From NCBI GenBank assembly GCA_023212695.1, contig JALCCG010000465.1:1-10511 (forward strand): a stretch of DNA of 10,511 bases. Reading direction: 5' to 3'. Below the pieces are notes generated by a model that was not told the DNA's origin, made no database searches, and was given only the letters and a program-made list of their open reading frames with translations. Source of the stretch: Sporisorium sorghi (taxonomy: Eukaryota; Basidiomycota; Ustilaginomycetes; Ustilaginales; Ustilaginaceae). The translations under genes were made by a program, and so were the position numbers. How positions within the stretch are numbered: position 1 is the stretch's first letter; every line of letters starts with the position of its first letter. This document shows, piece by piece, positions 1 through 7,598 of this stretch.

Positions 1-744
1 CGTTCGGGTTGCGCAGCAAAAAGCTTGGCGGAAAGGATCGGCGCGGTAGTGGTGGGGAGTGTGAGCGCGAGTGGACGAACAGCGTTGTTTGTGAAGCGGA
101 TGCGTTCTGGTCGAGATGCTGAGCTCGGCGAAAGGTTAACCTTGAGACTGAGCAAAGAAAACCGGTCGGGCTTGGCGCTCCGTGCCAGGACAGAGAACGA
201 GAGGCGAGGTGGGTTGCAACGACACCGGACGATCCGTTCGGATGAACCAAAGCTCGAGATGCGGCGAGATGGCGCAGCGCAGTCCAGCAAAAGACAACCG
301 TTTGAGATGCAGAAGGGAAACCAGGCCTTGTAGACGAGGCGATCGGATGACCCGGCTGTGCGTGTGCGCGAAAGCTTAACTGAGAAACAGGAGAACGATG
401 CGTTGGAAAAGACCTAGTCCAAAGGTTTGGTAGGAAAGCGCCGGTCGATGGTGGAGGGGTGTTGCAGCTGTGGATGCGAGCTGAAAGTTTGATGAGCGAG
501 CGACCCAGAGTCGGAAATGCGGTTGATCCGATGCAGCGAACGACGACGACCACCACTTAGCCAGCAGACAGAGAGCAAGCTGGTCGACAACGAATGCAAG
601 CCGATTAGAGGAAGCAAGCGAGCGAGCAAGCAAAGATGATGAGAGGGTGAAGGTGCGGATGCGTGTGGGAAAGGTGATGCGAGAACAGCTCAAGTGCGAT
701 CTCGACTCTCGACTGCAGATCCGACAAAAACGAAAAAAAAAGGC
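1..744 (-). promoter_or_regulatory. Probable long ATG-free 5' leader/promoter of a gene lying left of the window
   Basis: No protein is recognisable on either strand. Read on the minus strand the stretch is pyrimidine-rich and contains not one ATG: the trinucleotide CAT does not occur on the plus strand until 745-747. The plus strand, in contrast, carries about 18 ATGs. The intact genes here (transporter, TIM10, COA6) show the same CT-rich, ATG-free signature in front of their start codons. I infer that this is the 5' untranslated leader, possibly with promoter, of a gene transcribed leftward whose start codon is beyond position 1. GA-rich composition of the plus strand explains part of the CAT shortage, so the call is moderate. 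No TATA box or start site was located. Confidence 0.35.
612..631. repeat. Short RAGC tetranucleotide repeat
   Basis: Five consecutive four-base units of AAGC or GAGC. It lies in the putative leader, where on the minus strand it reads as a GCTT/GCTC pyrimidine repeat. Confidence 0.6.
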
Positions 745-1058
745 CATCTCACGTCTCTGTGTGGGTGATGTGAGTGTGACTTGGCTGTTTCGAGATTTTG
801 AGTTGGCTTTGGGCTGGAGAGCGTGTGAATGAAGGGTGCAGCAGACCGGCACTCCACAGCACAGCACACTCAACTCACACTCGACTCACTCAAGCTCACA
901 CAACTCACTTTGATGCCCTTTTGTCCCCACCACTCGATCGCATTCTCCGGTTCAAGTCGCACGTTGGGCAGGTCGGAAGGAGAAGAGAATACCAAGCATA
1001 CATTGACGCTCCAGTGGCTCCCAATCTCAATCAGGATCAGGCACAGGTACCGAAGAAT

Positions 1059-1093
<35 letters not shown>
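1059..1093. repeat. (CGCA)n microsatellite
   Basis: 35 bp of perfect CGCA tetranucleotide, eight full units plus CGC. In two frames it encodes an artificial His/Ala/Arg/Thr repeat that inflates spurious open frames on both strands. Confidence 0.95.
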
Positions 1094-1289
1094 CCAGGGC
1101 TGGCGGCTCGAGGGCCACGCATTCTTGCAGCGCCAATCAGGGACGACCGAGCTTTCTCTCTTGGAACAGAGTGTGGTCGTGTGTGCCTCGACAGCATCGA
1201 CAAGCCTCAACTTGAAGAAGATGCAGCCCACACGTCTCTCGAAAAGGGGAAAAAGAGAAGAGAGAAAAGAAAAATGAAAACAAATTCGT

Positions 1290-1307
1290 GAGAGCGAGAG
1301 CGAGAGC
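1290..1307. repeat. (GAGAGC)3 hexanucleotide repeat
   Basis: Three perfect tandem copies of GAGAGC in non-coding DNA. Confidence 0.85.
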
Positions 1308-1382
1308 TTCAGAGGCTGTATTTCGCTTGACCCTGTGGAATTCAAATTTGAAATGCAGAGAAGGGGGGGCAATTTGTTTGTT

Positions 1383-1409
1383 TGCTGCTGCTGCTGCTGC
1401 TGCTGTTGC
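1383..1409. repeat. (TGC)n trinucleotide microsatellite
   Basis: Seven perfect TGC units, then TGT, then TGC. It is read as poly-Leu or poly-Gln/Ala in spurious frames; no surrounding gene supports it being coding. Confidence 0.95.
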
Positions 1410-1468
1410 GCATGAAGGGACGAGGCGTGAGCAGAGAGGCATTTCTGCCACGTTCCAATAATGTCAGG

Positions 1469-1513
1469 AAAAAAAAAACAAAAAACAAAAAAAAAACAAA
1501 AAAAAAAAACAAC
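1469..1513. repeat. A-rich tract with periodic C
   Basis: Runs of A interrupted by single Cs over about 45 bp (poly-T on the minus strand). It could be a nucleosome-depleted poly(dA:dT) promoter element or the degraded tail of a retroposed element. No target-site duplication or retroelement body was seen beside it. Confidence 0.85.
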
Positions 1514-2039
1514 AGCAGCAGAGCGAGAGAGCAGCCAAAACGAAGATCGACAGGGCAGGAGAGCGCGGGGGCCCAAGCCTAAATGCCAGTCACGCTGCTG
1601 CTAAAATGCGGAGAGAAACAAGAAGGCTGGCCCGACGGCACGATCCTGCAAAGCAGAGATGTGCGAGCCAAAGCCCGTGACTTTCACTCGCGCCATCGTA
1701 GATACGCTTTTGTCTATGCGCAGGAGCTGCGTAGGCGAGAGGCGAATCAATCTGTTGATGCTCATCTACAAGTACATTGTGGTAGGCGTTTATGCTCAGT
1801 GCGATGGCTTGATGGCACTGGAATTGGCTGCAGCTGCGATCAGGTAGCTGTTGCCTAGTCGTCCTTTGAAAGAGACAAGCAGCAGAGTGCTTTGATGCAA
1901 GGCTGGTGTAAGACCCCGAAAGGATCTCGGAATGGAAGGATATGACAATGGCGAAAACGAGGAGAAGGAGAAGGAGGAGGCATGCAAGGATGAGCGGCAT
2001 TTCATGCATGCTTCCTTTCACACCCGAAGTCTCTTCACC

Positions 2040-3540
2040 GTCAAGAGTCCATCTGACTGTAAGATCGACCAGTTCGTACTGCTTTGAATCGGCACACCCG
2101 ATCGTCAGCGAGCAGCTGAGGTTCAACTCTGCCCAGCGAGGCTACCCCCCTCGCTTGGGTGCCTGATCTAAAGTATGCCATTGACGATAGGCGAAGAGAA
2201 GTACAAGACGAGGAAGTTCGACACCCAGTTGGCTAGCGTTGCAAAGGAAGCGCAAATCCACCATCGCTGTTGCCCCAATGCTCCGTCTTCATCAACTTCG
2301 AGGTCGACAACCGCCCAACTCCAGTCGCGAAAGTCGAAGGTGTTGGTGGTTGATTACGGTCTCGCCAAAGATAGTCCGAAGATCGACCTCGATAGTAATG
2401 ACTTGCCACAAAACCAACCTCGTCGTACGAGCAAGCGTCTGATTCGCCGGAAATCTCGGACGGCCAGTTGTATAGCCGTGGACCATCTCGATTTGTGCCT
2501 TCATACCATGCTAAGCGACGCTCGGACGCCAGGCAAGCTCCTCGTTACCGTTGCCTTGACGAATCGGCTCTAGCGGGGTGTGGGCCGAGCTGACGGTGAC
2601 AAGGAACAGACTGACAATGGCATGGCGTGGCTTGCTACTGAGCCCCACCTTCCCCATGGGCAACCCCAACGCATCAAGAGCGCCACGGAGGCCAAGTCTC
2701 GCTGCTCTGCGTGTTCACCCGACCTGGTGTTGCTCGTGTCGGCTTCCCTCTCAACCCTGGCATGTGGTTTTTGGGGTGGTTGCGTTGCCTCCCTATCCCG
2801 AGACCAGCGGGACACGGACACGATTTGCCGAGCACAATATGACCTCGCGGTCGTTTGCTCTGCATCTGAGAAATTTGACACAAGACCATGTGCAATGATG
2901 TCAGTGTCTTTCAGCTCTTCATTTTTCCCTTCGTGCCAAGCTGCGGTTTGAGATGGCGAGGAAAGAGCAGGAAAATGCGGCGGAAATCGAAAATTAAGCA
3001 GTCAAAAAATCTGCGTTTAGGCTACTGTATGCTCTCCAGTTGACCGTCACGGAAATTCTCCGAGCGATCAGGGTAAGAGCAGAAAGCAGACACCGAGGTG
3101 ACCGTTGAGAGTCGACTGCAGTCGCTCTGTGCTCTTGGCTCTTGAGATGTATCCTTTTGCCGTGGTCAGAGTCCATCCTGTACGGGCATGAGCACCGCTT
3201 GATGCTACCGGAAAATTGAATGAGCGCCACCGTGAGGGGCACCGGAACGCGACCCTGTGGAGAGAGAGGAGAGGATGGGGAGTCCACATGGGACCGCCCA
3301 CACGCAAACCTGTGCAGTCGTCGTGGGAGAAGCAACTCGAGCCTTCGTGTCACACGGCCAGCCACCTTGCTTTCGGAAAGCGACCTCCGAGCTTCGCAAA
3401 GAGAAGGCCAGCTTTGATGCGACTTGCCGATGTTCCTGAATCGTCTCCCCCTCTCGCCATGTTGTTGTCGACTTCACCGGTGGTTGGTGCCGTTTCGATG
3501 CTCAGAAGCGTGCAGACACCCCCGCGCCGATTAGCTGGCA
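2040..3540 (-). pseudogene. Decayed paralogous MFS sugar transporter (relic)
   Basis: Read on the minus strand, short peptides in shifting frames match the intact transporter at 4775-6554 in the same order. Positions: GVCTLLSIETA (3488-3520) against GVVVSLLSVGTA; GLLFAKLGGRFP (about 3372-3410) against APLADKLGRRYA; TGLRVGG (about 3293-3313) against TGLGVGA; SGAPHGG (3225-3245) against RGALVGT; a broken PESPR-like box with an in-frame TGA (3057-3076); NWRAYSS (3021-3041) against NEEAYRS; GRPRFP (2445-2465) against GRRWP; FDFRDWSWA (2312-2338) near GYASTWA; CASFATLANWVSNF then YFSSPI (2171-2254) against QASLATLANWVSNF and YFSSPI; YELVDLTV (2055-2078) against YESADLTL. The 2171-2242 block is about 75% identical in DNA over 69 bp, most changes being synonymous, so the copy evolved under selection before it died. 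Neighbouring blocks are separated by nearly the same distances as in the intact gene. Frames change at least five times and stops interrupt it. Boundaries are approximate. The blocks at 2312-2338, 2445-2465 and 3225-3245 are individually weak. No reliable match was found for the QQFTG region. Confidence 0.85.
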
Positions 3541-3968
3541 CTAGGGTTTACTCTGCGCATCACGCGGTGATCGTCTCAAGGAAATCGTTCTTAAGAAGAA
3601 TTGGCCGTGCTGCAGATGTGGGGGGGATGCACAACGCCTATCCTCTTTCCGCGCGCGGAGGTAGTAACGAAAGATTCCCGCTTCATGCGATCCCGGCCCG
3701 TGAACTTGGACGGCACAATGCTCCGCAGCTGGATCTTGTGGGGCTTGTCTGACAAAAAAGCGGTGCAATTCAAGAGTTGCCGGGAATGCTGGCCACGGCA
3801 TGAAATGGAGAAAACGAAAAAGGGGTCAGCTGGTCGCATTTGCCAAGCAGCCAAGGCAAGACCAAGAGCTGAAGGTCGGCCCAACGTCGGTCTTTCTCGA
3901 GGTCAGTTTGGCAACCTAAAAAACCAGATGCAAAAAGGCTGAAGCGGTGACTGGTCATTTGGTGACGG

Positions 3969-3979
3969 TTTTTTTTTTT
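3969..3979. repeat. T11 homopolymer
   Basis: Eleven consecutive Ts on the plus strand, 50 bp before a longer T-rich tract. Poly(dA:dT) tracts of this kind often exclude nucleosomes near fungal promoters, here about 800 bp upstream of the transporter start. Confidence 0.8.
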
Positions 3980-4020
3980 CTTGGAGAGCGGAGATCGAAA
4001 AAAATTCTCCGTTTTCGTAC

Positions 4021-4050
4021 ATTATTATTATTTTTTTTTTTTCTCTTTTT
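4021..4050. repeat. T-rich tract (ATT repeats then poly-T)
   Basis: ATT units followed by a run of at least twelve Ts and a further T-run after CTC. Non-coding, upstream of the sugar transporter promoter. Confidence 0.8.
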
Positions 4051-4518
4051 CGAGGCACACTGTTCTCGTGTGCCTCTGGCTTTTGCTCTTGGCTTTCTCT
4101 CTGGATTTGAATCGGCTGATCTGCCGTACCAGTGGATTTGCGCTCTGTGCTCTTTGCTGCTGCTCGCTGGTGACGCTTGGCGTTGGTTCACGGTGCTCGT
4201 TTCGGTAGGAGTGTGTCTCTGCAGAGTGATTGCGTCTGCAGCACCGACGAACTGCCCATCACGCACTCGCTACGCCTGCACCGGCTCGTTGCGACCGAAA
4301 ACTTTGAACGGATTGGCCGTCATTCTCCCTTAGTCTGGTTGCTTCTGTCAACCAGTTCAGCCGAGCAGCGTGGCTTTGGGGATGCTGGGCCCCCGAGGCC
4401 CCTCTTTTCGCTCTCCTTCTCGCCCTCTCTTGGCGCCCACCTTCTGGGGTTTTAGCCTACCGGTGACGCTGCACCGAAGCGTCGCGAAAAATTCTCCCCA
4501 CCTATCCATTGAGCTGGT

Positions 4519-4526
4519 TATAAATA
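4519..4526 (+). promoter_or_regulatory. TATA box of the sugar transporter gene
   Basis: TATAAATA is a perfect TATA element 249 bp before the transporter ATG. A start site some 30-60 bp downstream would give a leader of about 190-220 nt. From about 4384 to the start codon the plus strand contains no ATG, as expected of a scanned 5' leader. Confidence 0.65.
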
Positions 4527-4549
4527 CCCACGTCGAGTTTGTGCGCACA

Positions 4550-4774
4550 TCGCTTTCGCCGACTCTTGTCACCTCTCAACGTCCGTCACACCTGCTGTCC
4601 CCCTTCGACTACGCCGTCGGCTGCATCCCGTCTCGAGGCTTGTAATCTCTCTCGCGCAGAGTCACTTGTCGCGGACGCCATTTTTCAGCTCTTTGCGCGC
4701 GTCCACCTCATTCGCGTTCACCTCATCTCCATAACTTCGTTGACACGTGACGATCGTCTGATCCGCTAGCCATC
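4550..4774 (+). promoter_or_regulatory. 5' leader of the sugar transporter with CACGTG motif
   Basis: The stretch is C/T-rich and free of ATG, which marks it as a likely untranslated leader. It contains the palindrome CACGTG at 4744-4749 (within TGACACGTGACG), the consensus for bHLH regulators. Because it lies inside the probable transcript, its role as an operator is doubtful. The start codon context, CATCATGG, has A at -3 and G at +4. Confidence 0.5.
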
Positions 4775-6554
4775 ATGGTCTTCCAAGTACGAGGGACGCC
4801 CATTGGCGCCCTCACCATCTTCATTGCCGCTCTCGCCTCTATGGGCGGTTTCCTGTTCGGTTGGGACACAGGTAAGTCTCTCCCAGCCTCACTGCCCCAT
4901 CTCGAGACTTCTTTCGACGCCGGGGCTTGCCCTTCCTCACTCGGGCGTCGTAACTGGTCTCGATGTAGGGGCTCTGTCTGCTGCAATAGTGGCCGCAATG
5001 AGCTAACGAACGTTGATTTACAAATACACAGGTCAAATCAGTGGTCTGCTCGAGATGGAGGATTTCCAGCGCCGCTTTGCAACCGTCGTTGATCCTTCGA
5101 CGCCGAGCGGTAAGGACTGGAACCCCTGGATCGAGGGTGTCGTCGTCTCGCTGCTCAGCGTAGGAACCGCAATCGGTGTCCTGATTGGCGCTCCCCTGGC
5201 CGACAAGCTCGGTCGACGATACGCCATGGTCGTCGAGTGCATCGTGTTCGACATCGGCGTCATCGTCCAGGTCACCTCCTTCCAAGCTTGGTACCAGGTC
5301 GCCATCGGAAGATTAATTACGGGGTTGGGGGTTGGTGCGCTGTCCTCTGCGGTCCCAATGTACCAATCTGAGTCAGTTCCACGACAAGTACGAGGAGCTT
5401 TGGTAGGAACATATCAACTGTTCATCACGTTGGGCATCCTCCTTGCCTATTGCACCAACATCGGCACTCGAGAGTACAACAACTCGGCCCAATGGCGAGT
5501 GCCCATCGCGCTTGGCTTGTTCTTCAGCACGATTCTCGCCGTCGGCATCCTCTTCTGCCCGGAGTCGCCGCGATGGCTCGCCGCCCGTGGCCGCAACGAG
5601 GAGGCCTACCGATCATGCGCTGCCGTTCGTGGTGCCAAGTACGGCGACGGCAACCCCTGGGTCGAGGCCGAGTACCGCGACATCATCGCGGCCGTCAAGG
5701 CGGATGAACACATCGAGCAGGCTGGCTGGTTCGACTGCTTCAAGGTCCGCAACAAGACCCTCTACCGTACTCTGCTCGGCATGACGCTCCAGGCTGGTCA
5801 GCAATTCACCGGTGCCAACTACTTCTTCTACTTCGGTACGGCCATCTTCAAGCAGGTTGGGCTCAACGACTCGTTCGTGACGCAGATCATCCTGGGTGCC
5901 GTCAACTTTGCGTGCACCTTCCTCGGTCTCTACCTTCTCGAGCGATTTGGTCGTAGGTGGCCGCTTATTTACGGTGCTGCCTGGCAGTCGTTCTGGCTGT
6001 TCGTTTTTGCGATCGCTGGTGTCGTGGGCGGTCCTCGCCCGGACGAGATCTCGAAGGGAGTGGGCCAATTGCTCATCGTTTCGACGTGTTTCTTCATTTT
6101 GGGCTACGCTTCGACCTGGGCCCCCGGCATCTGGATCTGGATTGGAGAAAGCTTCAGCTACCGAACACGCGCAAAGCAAGCGAGTCTCGCAACACTCGCC
6201 AATTGGGTGTCGAATTTCCTAATCAGTTACTTCAGTTCACCCATCGCCAACAGCATTTACTTCTCCTACGGTTTCATCTTTGCCGGCTGCAACCTGGCCA
6301 ACTGCGTCATCGCGTTCTTCTTCGTCTACGAGTCGGCCGACTTGACGCTCGAAGATGTGGATGCGATGTACAACGACCCGAACTGCAAGCCCTGGAACTC
6401 GACCAAGTGGGTGCCGGCGGGCTACACGTCGCGCGACCAGATCAAGGAGAAGGACTTGGGCCAGGCGAGCGAGGTGGGCGAGTGGAGCAACTCTCCTTCG
6501 GCGCTGCCCGGCGAGCAGGAGAAGAACAAGACGAACCCGCTCAGGGTGGCTTGA
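4775..6554 (+). CDS. MFS sugar (hexose-type) transporter, two exons, 539 aa
   Basis: Exons are 4775-4871 and 5032-6554. The 160-bp intron has donor GTAAGT, branch CTAAC at 5003-5007 and acceptor ACACAG, and splits the Gly of WDTG/QISG. The product is a plasma-membrane major facilitator of the sugar porter family with about 12 hydrophobic helices. Diagnostic motifs: GGFLFGWDTGQ (24-34, helix 1), DKLGRR (90-95), GRLITGLGVG (125-134), PESPRW (209-214), QQFTGAN (289-295), FGRR (338-341), and YESADLTLE (465-473) where many members have PETKGLTLE. The DPNCKPW and WVPAGYTSR tail is typical of fungal hexose transporters rather than bacterial ones. Length fits the family (about 500-570). The likely role is proton-coupled or facilitated uptake of a monosaccharide; substrate cannot be read from sequence. 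GWDTG carries Trp where Tyr is usual. There is no long C-terminal tail of the Snf3/Rgt2 sensor kind. A decayed paralog lies head-to-head upstream. Confidence 0.95.
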
Positions 6555-7000
6555 TTCTGCGACTGCAGCATACCATTTATACAGCATCCGGAGGGTGTTG
6601 TATCCTTGTACATACTGCCTTTGCTTTGTTTGTTTCACAACCGCACCACCGCATGGGAACAGCCGAGCGTCGATCCCCGGACTCCTACAACCACGTCTTT
6701 TAGCATGCAGCAAATATACACTTCCGCGTTTCTACACTCTTCTCTCATCTCGTCGTGATAATCAGCCTTTCTTCCGATTGCATTGTGTATGAGTGTGTGG
6801 CATCAGCAGTGTTGGACAGCGATGGGGACGCAAGGCGATGAATGAAAGCGTGGCGTTGTTGGGCATGACCGGAAACTCGGGAATCGGAAATCCGCCCTTT
6901 TTTGGTTTGACAATGCGCTCTGCAATTCGCTTCTCCTTCTCATCCATACCTTCATCTTCTCCAACACCTTCACATTACCTTCCTCTCTCACCTCACAAAC
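6555..7000 (+). promoter_or_regulatory. Transporter 3' region and TIM10 promoter/leader
   Basis: 446 bp separate the transporter stop from the TIM10 start. No gene is seen. The last 80 bp (about 6920-7000) are strongly pyrimidine-rich, with CTTCTCCTTCTC-like and ACCTTC units, and contain no ATG, which fits the 5' leader of TIM10. No clear TATA box was found for TIM10, as is common for housekeeping genes. The polyadenylation point of the transporter is not defined. Confidence 0.5.
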
Positions 7001-7413
7001 ATGTCCCTCTTCGGCCTCGGAGGCTCCTCGTCAGGTGCGCCCAGCAACGCAGCCGTCAGCTCGGCCCAAATCGAAGCCGCCACCGCCGAACTCGAGATGG
7101 TCACCGACGTCTTCAACCGCCTCGTCTCGTCCTGCCACGCCAAATGCATCTCGACAAGATACGCCGAGCCTGACCTCAACAAGGGCGAGAGCATCTGCAT
7201 CGATAGGTAAGTCTGCAAAGCTTCGATGCGCAACTCGTCTTTCATAGGTTTGGGAAGTGGTAGCTCATCCTCTTGTTACATTTTTGTCTGTGTGGGAGCA
7301 GGTGCGTAAGCAAGTTCTTCGCCGTCAACGGAAAAGTCAACGAGCTCATGCAGTCTATGGGCCAGGCTGCTCAGGGTGGCGCTCCCGGTGCTTCGGGTTC
7401 CTTCTTCGGATAG
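7001..7413 (+). CDS. TIM10: Mitochondrial intermembrane-space chaperone Tim10, two exons, 105 aa
   Basis: Exons are 7001-7206 and 7302-7413. The 95-bp intron has donor GTAAGT and acceptor GAGCAG and splits the Arg codon of CIDR/CVSK. The protein has the twin CX3C signature of small TIM proteins: Cys45-HAK-Cys49 and Cys66-IDR-Cys70, 16 residues apart. The flanking residues [19 protein letters not shown] and DRCVSKF are those of Tim10 rather than Tim9, Tim8 or Tim13. Known role: with Tim9 it forms the hexameric chaperone that guides hydrophobic carrier proteins through the intermembrane space to the TIM22 complex; its cysteines are oxidised by Mia40/Erv1. The Gly/Ser-rich first 18 residues and the Gly/Ala-rich tail are low-complexity extensions. 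Its 3' end faces the convergent hydrolase gene with 185 bp between stop codons. Confidence 0.95.
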
Positions 7414-7598
7414 GCACAGTGCAGATTGGCGAATAGCAAAACAATGGCAAATCGATTCAGTTGTTGACAAAGTGGGTTGTGGCTGCTTGACAGCGAAGAC
7501 GGATGGGGTTTTGGTGCGAGACACGATGGCAGACAAGAGGAAATACGAACGATCGAAGCAGCTCAGAGCATATTTGGGGAAAACGGGATCGACACCGA

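Larger units (their letters stand above)
745..2039. other. Non-coding stretch, no gene recognised
   Basis: All open frames here are short, mutually overlapping and of low-complexity composition (runs of Ser, Lys, Gln, Leu coming from simple repeats). None resembles a known family and no convincing splice chain was found. From about 868 to 907 the plus strand is built from CTCA/ACTC-like units, as in fungal promoter or leader DNA. A perfect 12-bp palindrome, TTCAAATTTGAA, sits at 1341-1352, and a polypurine run (GAGGAGAAGGAGAAGGAGGA-like) at about 1959-1979. Part of this region is probably the upstream control region of the leftward gene. A small or fast-evolving gene cannot be excluded. Confidence 0.5.
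3541..4515. other. Non-coding stretch between transporter relic and transporter promoter
   Basis: No gene is recognised. The left part (3541-3900) may hold the eroded first exon and promoter of the minus-strand relic: a LLGKCD peptide near 3838-3855 is faintly like the LFGWDTG box of the intact gene, but too weak to annotate. The middle contains two T-rich tracts. The rest is C/T-rich on the plus strand and leads into the promoter of the intact transporter. A hydrophobic open frame at 3947-4333 is a by-product of T-richness. Confidence 0.5.

Noticed and set aside
376..873. 165-codon minus-strand open frame
   Set aside because: It begins at TTG, has no ATG start and no domain; better explained as a 5' leader.
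947..962. GGTTCAAGTC resembling a tRNA B box
   Set aside because: It lacks the matching A box, cloverleaf stems and acceptor pairing in the surrounding 80 bp.
1059..1093. Regular repeat considered as a CRISPR array
   Set aside because: It is an uninterrupted four-base microsatellite without spacers, in a eukaryotic genome.
1469..1513. A-rich tract as the poly-A tail of a retroelement
   Set aside because: No target-site duplication, reverse transcriptase relic or processed gene copy was found next to it.
1590..2126. 178-codon minus-strand open frame as a membrane protein
   Set aside because: Its first third contains the relic's YELVDLTV box; the Leu-rich run comes from a polypyrimidine repeat and the rest matches nothing.
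2175..2573. 132-codon plus-strand open frame
   Set aside because: It is the complement of the minus-strand transporter relic, where family-like peptides with silent substitutions are seen.
3838..3855. LLGKCD as the first-exon LFGYDTG box of the relic
   Set aside because: Only three or four residues agree and the distance to the next block is uncertain; not enough to extend the pseudogene.
3947..4333. 128-codon hydrophobic open frame, looking like a membrane protein
   Set aside because: The Phe/Leu content comes from T-rich tracts; there is no conserved motif and it lies in the transporter upstream region.
4497..4502. CCCCAC as a Mig1/CreA glucose-repression site near the TATA box
   Set aside because: It fits the short core but the AT-rich flank expected on the proper side is missing, and such cores are common by chance.
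5957..6703. 248-codon plus-strand open frame
   Set aside because: It is a frame-shifted shadow of the transporter's 3' half, rich in Arg and Leu without motifs.
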